Shown piece after piece: positions 6,552 through 8,922 of a stretch of 8,922 nt of DNA. A model generated the notes under the pieces. The model was not told where the DNA came from. It searched no databases and worked only from the letters and a program-made list of their open reading frames with translations. Origin of the DNA: Nitrospirota bacterium (GTDB lineage: Bacteria > Nitrospirota > Thermodesulfovibrionia > Thermodesulfovibrionales > JdFR-88); assembly GCA_021819985.1 (NCBI GenBank), contig JAKAEG010000117.1:1-8922 (forward strand). The letters are read 5' to 3'. Made by a program: the position numbers and the translations under genes. The first letter of the stretch is position 1; each line of letters opens with the position of its first letter.

Positions 6552-7871
6552 TTAGACCTTTATTTTCAAAACAGGCATACCCAGCCGCTGCCTTTCATTT
6601 TCACCCTTGAACAGGCTGCCTTTCTGTTTCCTTTCGGGTATATCTCCTCTTTCTCCCTCGTGCTGCGCCTGTATCCTTGTGGGCAGGCTGGATGCGTGCA
6701 TCACCGTGTACTTGCCGAACTTTTCAGAAAGCCTGTCCACCGCGTCATAGACACGGGTCATCTTCTCTATCCTCCTGGTATCGTCAAACAGCGTAAATTG
6801 CAGCCTGTTTTCGGGAACCAGCCCGCCAAGCACAACTCCCGTCTGCCGGTAAAGGACCCCGTGGCGGAAGACGTATCTGAAACCCTCCGCCAGGGGACCG
6901 GACAGGTCAGCGGGAAATGCCGTCGGGAGGTTCAGTTTCAGCTCCACTCCAACGCTTCTGAAGTCCTGCCCGCGAAGAAAAACGACAAGCCTTGACGCAA
7001 GCAGATCATAACGCCTTGCCTTCATGCAGGCGTTCTCCAGGTTCCTGGAAAGCTGCGCGAAAACGAAGGTCTCGTCCCTGGATGGGGGCGTAAAGGTCCT
7101 TGCCTTGCTTATGGACTGATATTCGTTTTTTGATTCGCGCGTGACCGGGTAAACGCTTCTTCCATTCAGCTCATGCCAGATCTCAACGTAAGGTTTTGAA
7201 AGGTGTCCACGGATAAACCTTTCATCCTTTCTCGCGAACTCAAGCGCCGTTTGGATGCCGAATTTATTGAGGTAGGCGGCGGTGTCGGGCCCGATGCCCC
7301 AGATACTGCCAACGGGCAATTTTTCCAGATACAGGTGAATGTCCCTGCCCGGTATTAGTGTAAATCCTCTCGGCTTTCCATGTTTCGAGCCAACTTTCGC
7401 AAGCACCTTTGAGAGGCTCAGGCCGATGGACACCGTTATCCCCAGTTCGCTCTCGATGGTGTCCTGCATTTTTTCCGCTATCGCTTCATAAGGCCCGTGG
7501 AAACTTCGCCTGAGGCCGGTCAGGTCAATGAACGCCTCGTCAATTGAGTACTCCTCCACGTCCGGGGAAAAGCGCCTCAATATTTCGAACATCCTTAATG
7601 AAAAAAGGCTGTATGTTTCGTAATCGGACGGGACTATGACGGCATCCGGGCAGACCTTCTTTACCTCAAAGAGCCTCATCCCCCGGCCGACCCCTTTTGC
7701 CTTTGCCTCATAGCTTGCGGCGGCCACAATGCCCCTCTCCTTCCCCGTTATGACCGGCTTGCCCCTGAGTTCCGGGTGGACAGCCTGTTCACAGGAAGCA
7801 AAAAAGGCATCCGCGTCCAAATGGAGTATGGCCTGCGGCCAGGAATGGATCGTAAGAGGTTTTTCATCCAT
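6552..7871 (-). CDS. Y-family translesion DNA polymerase (DinB/UmuC type)
   Basis: This 439-residue, full-length enzyme copies damaged DNA during the SOS response. Metal-binding residues are Asp19 in HLDADAFF and Asp111/Glu112 in YSIDEAF; Phe24 is in the steric-gate position. The finger region contains AAASYEAKAKGVGRGM (50-65). The helix-hairpin-helix region includes SIWGIGPDTAAYL, and the little-finger domain covers about residues 250-352. QFTLF at 358-362 fits the beta-clamp binding pattern, and a second Q-containing SLF segment lies at 416-421. Motifs mix DinB features (palm and HhH) with a UmuC-like SPxVExYSIDEAF, so I give no symbol. ATG 7871 has AGGA eight bases upstream. The gene follows lexA on the same strand after 183 bp containing a palindromic element. 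No second LexA box is visible in front of it, so SOS control probably depends on read-through from the lexA promoter. Confidence 0.95.
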   Translation of the reverse strand: MDEKPLTIHSWPQAILHLDADAFFASCEQAVHPELRGKPVITGKERGIVAAASYEAKAKGVGRGMRLFEVKKVCPDAVIVPSDYETYSLFSLRMFEILRRFSPDVEEYSIDEAFIDLTGLRRSFHGPYEAIAEKMQDTIESELGITVSIGLSLSKVLAKVGSKHGKPRGFTLIPGRDIHLYLEKLPVGSIWGIGPDTAAYLNKFGIQTALEFARKDERFIRGHLSKPYVEIWHELNGRSVYPVTRESKNEYQSISKARTFTPPSRDETFVFAQLSRNLENACMKARRYDLLASRLVVFLRGQDFRSVGVELKLNLPTAFPADLSGPLAEGFRYVFRHGVLYRQTGVVLGGLVPENRLQFTLFDDTRRIEKMTRVYDAVDRLSEKFGKYTVMHASSLPTRIQAQHEGERGDIPERKQKGSLFKGENERQRLGMPVLKIKV

Positions 7872-7916
7872 AAATTAATTCCTAATCAGTTTGATATCTG
7901 CCAGTTCCATTAGGAT

Positions 7917-7993
7917 GTCATGCCCGAAATTCGTAATCGGGCATCCACTTTGAAGTTGCTTTTAAAATGGATTCCCGCCTACGCGGGAATGAC
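7917..7993. repeat. Intact dispersed two-hairpin (REP/MITE-like) element
   Basis: Hairpin 1 pairs atgcccga (7920-7927) with tcgggcat (7937-7944). Hairpin 2 pairs attcccgc (7971-7978) with gcgggaat (7983-7990) over a 4-base loop. The outer ends gtcatgcccg and cgggaatgac are inverted repeats matching at 9 of 10 positions, so the whole unit can fold on itself or behave as a short non-coding element. A related, decayed copy lies at 193-257. Palindromes of this kind (gtcattcccgcg...gcgggaatcca) are common dispersed repeats in many bacterial genomes. On the minus strand hairpin 2 is followed by ccattttaaaa, so it might act as a weak terminator between lexA and the polymerase gene. Confidence 0.8.
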
Positions 7994-8054
7994 GACAATA
8001 AACACCCAGCTTTAGCCTATTCAGAGATCAATAATGGCGGATTTTTTCCCTTTT

Positions 8055-8663
8055 TTACCTGTACTTCCTGACGACAGCGATCACAACCCCGGCTATCTTC
8101 AGCTCGCTTTTTGGCCTTATGGGTTTGTAGGCGGGGTTTGCGGCCACAAGCTGGACGTCTGTTCCCCTTTTCCTCAGGTATTTCATTGTCCAGTCGCCAT
8201 CGACCTGGGCGATCACTATGTCTCCGTTTTTTGGCGTTAGCCCCCTGTCCACTATTACCATGTCCCCCGGAAGAATCCCCGCTCCTGACATGGAATCACC
8301 GGATACCTTGAGAAGAAAGGTTGCCTCCCGGTTCTGAATAAGCAGCTCATCCAGCGACAGGTTGTCCGAAAGCTCTTCCTCGGCCTGACTGGGAAAACCG
8401 GCCTCTACTGTGCCAAGGGCCTTTATGGGCCTTTTATTTTTATTAGAGAGCGACACGGGTATGAGCCTGCCTTTTTCATCCCGCATGAGGATTCCCAGTT
8501 TCTCAAGCTTCGTTACCAGCTTGGAAACGGCATTCTTTGAAGCCAGGCTGGTCAGCTGCCCTACCTCCGAAAAACTTGGCATCCTGCCCTTTTTCCGGTA
8601 AAATCCGGCTATATTCTCCACTCTGGATCTAAGCAGCTCTTCCCCGGCATTTTCCCCTTGCAT
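8055..8663 (-). CDS. LexA-type SOS repressor with UmuD-like S24 peptidase domain
   Basis: This 202-residue protein represses SOS genes and cleaves itself when stimulated by RecA filaments. Residues 10-70 form a LexA-like winged helix: RKKGRMPSFSEVGQL, then SKNAVSKLVTKLEKLGIL and a basic wing. The cleavage site is Ala88-Gly89 in VEAGFPS. The catalytic serine is Ser124 in GDSMSGAGI and the lysine is Lys161 in WTMKYLRK. The peptidase half (AGFPSQAEEE, SLDELLIQNREATF, GDMVIVDRG, GDIVIAQVDGDWT, NPAYKPI) resembles UmuD at least as much as LexA. The start is ATG 8663. No Shine-Dalgarno sequence can fit, because the -10 box ends six bases upstream; a later GTG at codon 15 would cut into the first helix. 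It is the first gene of a same-strand set with the translesion polymerase, and autoregulation is strongly suggested by the operator inside its promoter. Confidence 0.93.
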   Translation of the reverse strand: MQGENAGEELLRSRVENIAGFYRKKGRMPSFSEVGQLTSLASKNAVSKLVTKLEKLGILMRDEKGRLIPVSLSNKNKRPIKALGTVEAGFPSQAEEELSDNLSLDELLIQNREATFLLKVSGDSMSGAGILPGDMVIVDRGLTPKNGDIVIAQVDGDWTMKYLRKRGTDVQLVAANPAYKPIRPKSELKIAGVVIAVVRKYR

Positions 8664-8669
8664 GCTTTT

Positions 8670-8699
8670 ATTCTAAGGTGAACGATAGTTCACTGTCAA
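8670..8699 (-). promoter_or_regulatory. lexA promoter
   Basis: On the minus strand a perfect TTGACA -35 box (8699-8694), an 18-base spacer and TAGAAT (8675-8670, five of six to consensus) form a strong sigma-70-type promoter. Six bases (AAAAGC) separate the -10 box from ATG 8663, so the expected transcription start is at or next to the A of the ATG, giving a leaderless message. Confidence 0.8.
8678..8693. promoter_or_regulatory. LexA operator (SOS box), GAAC-N4-GTTC type
   Basis: GTGAACGATAGTTCAC is a palindrome with two perfect 6-base arms around a 4-base centre. Its core GAAC-N4-GTTC matches the SOS box known from Bacillus and other Gram-positive bacteria and from some other phyla, not the E. 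coli CTGT-N8-ACAG box. It fills the promoter spacer and abuts the -35 box, so bound repressor would exclude RNA polymerase. I found no second good match elsewhere in the window by eye. Confidence 0.8.
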
Positions 8700-8850
8700 T
8701 TCAAATTGCAAGGGTACGGGATAAGGCTGAAAAGATCATACGTTAATTCTTTCACTTGTTACTTGGATTTTGTCAGCCTGGTTTGGGTGGAGGAGTTGAG
8801 CCCTGATCTGTTAATTTCTAAACGGGTCTGCGTCATGAATGTGGGGCGGA
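8700..8850. other. Non-coding stretch upstream of lexA
   Basis: Apart from the lexA promoter at its left border I see nothing definable here. A 63-codon plus-strand frame (8706-8897) has no ribosome site and no recognisable sequence, so I do not call it. If the right-edge fragment is a transposase tail, this stretch would be where its element ends, but I cannot locate a terminal repeat. Confidence 0.4.
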
Positions 8851-8922
8851 TCAGGCTGCACGGGACCCCCAATAGTCCTCGAAGCGGCCGGATTTGATAA
8901 CGCAGCGCAGGGCGGTAATGGC
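8851..8922 (-). CDS. C-terminal fragment of an unidentified gene running in from the right edge
   Basis: The minus strand is open from the right edge to TGA at 8851-8853, giving a 23-residue tail: AITALRCVIKSG followed by RFEDYWGSRAA. The composition, with LR..IKSGRFEDYW near the end, looks protein-like and is loosely reminiscent of C-termini of some transposases, which end in a short Gly-x-(F/W)-(D/E)-x-(Y/F)-W motif. That is recollection of a pattern and not an identification. Its transcription would run toward lexA. The overlapping plus-strand frame in this region shows no family features. Confidence 0.3.
   Translation of the reverse strand, partial: AITALRCVIKSGRFEDYWGSRAA

Overview
The window looks like chromosomal DNA of a Gram-negative bacterium, possibly in the Desulfobacterota/Nitrospirota range. 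This rests on a lipoprotein with a lipobox, an AlgH-family protein, a DUF2147 protein, moderate GC content and dispersed two-hairpin palindromic elements. The phylum is an inference and is not proven by any single gene. I see no rRNA, tRNA, CRISPR array or intact insertion sequence.

Layout. Bases 1-324 hold no convincing gene, only a decayed copy of a palindromic dispersed element. It is followed by an almost exact direct duplication of about 130 bp (281-539) that overlaps the 3' end of the first gene. Bases 325-4835 hold three minus-strand genes, in transcription order: a FemAB/GNAT-like acyltransferase (4835-3567), a lipoprotein with an Fn3-like domain and eight propeller repeats (3392-1752), and a stand-alone QueC-like PP-loop ATPase with a Cys4 zinc site (1719-325). 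The last two are 32 bp apart and probably co-transcribed. No member of this set has an assignable substrate. Bases 5298-5759 (+) encode a small exported DUF2147 protein, convergent with an AlgH/UPF0301 protein on the minus strand (6497-5766) that carries an unusual N-terminal signal sequence.

The right part is an SOS module read on the minus strand. A LexA-like repressor with a UmuD-like peptidase half (8663-8055) comes first, then an intact two-hairpin dispersed element, then a Y-family translesion polymerase (7871-6552). The lexA promoter is very clear: TTGACA, an 18-nt spacer and TAGAAT, with a GAAC-N4-GTTC palindrome filling 16 nt of the spacer, so LexA bound there would block its own promoter. 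The -10 box ends only 6 nt before the ATG, which predicts a leaderless mRNA. The AlgH gene shows a weaker promoter with the same geometry. At the extreme right edge the minus strand carries the last 23 codons of an unidentified gene.

The best leads are the compact LexA/UmuD-like plus Y-polymerase module with its promoter architecture, the orphan QueC-like enzyme whose C-terminus was rewritten by a tandem duplication and a one-base homopolymer change, and the exported AlgH homologue.
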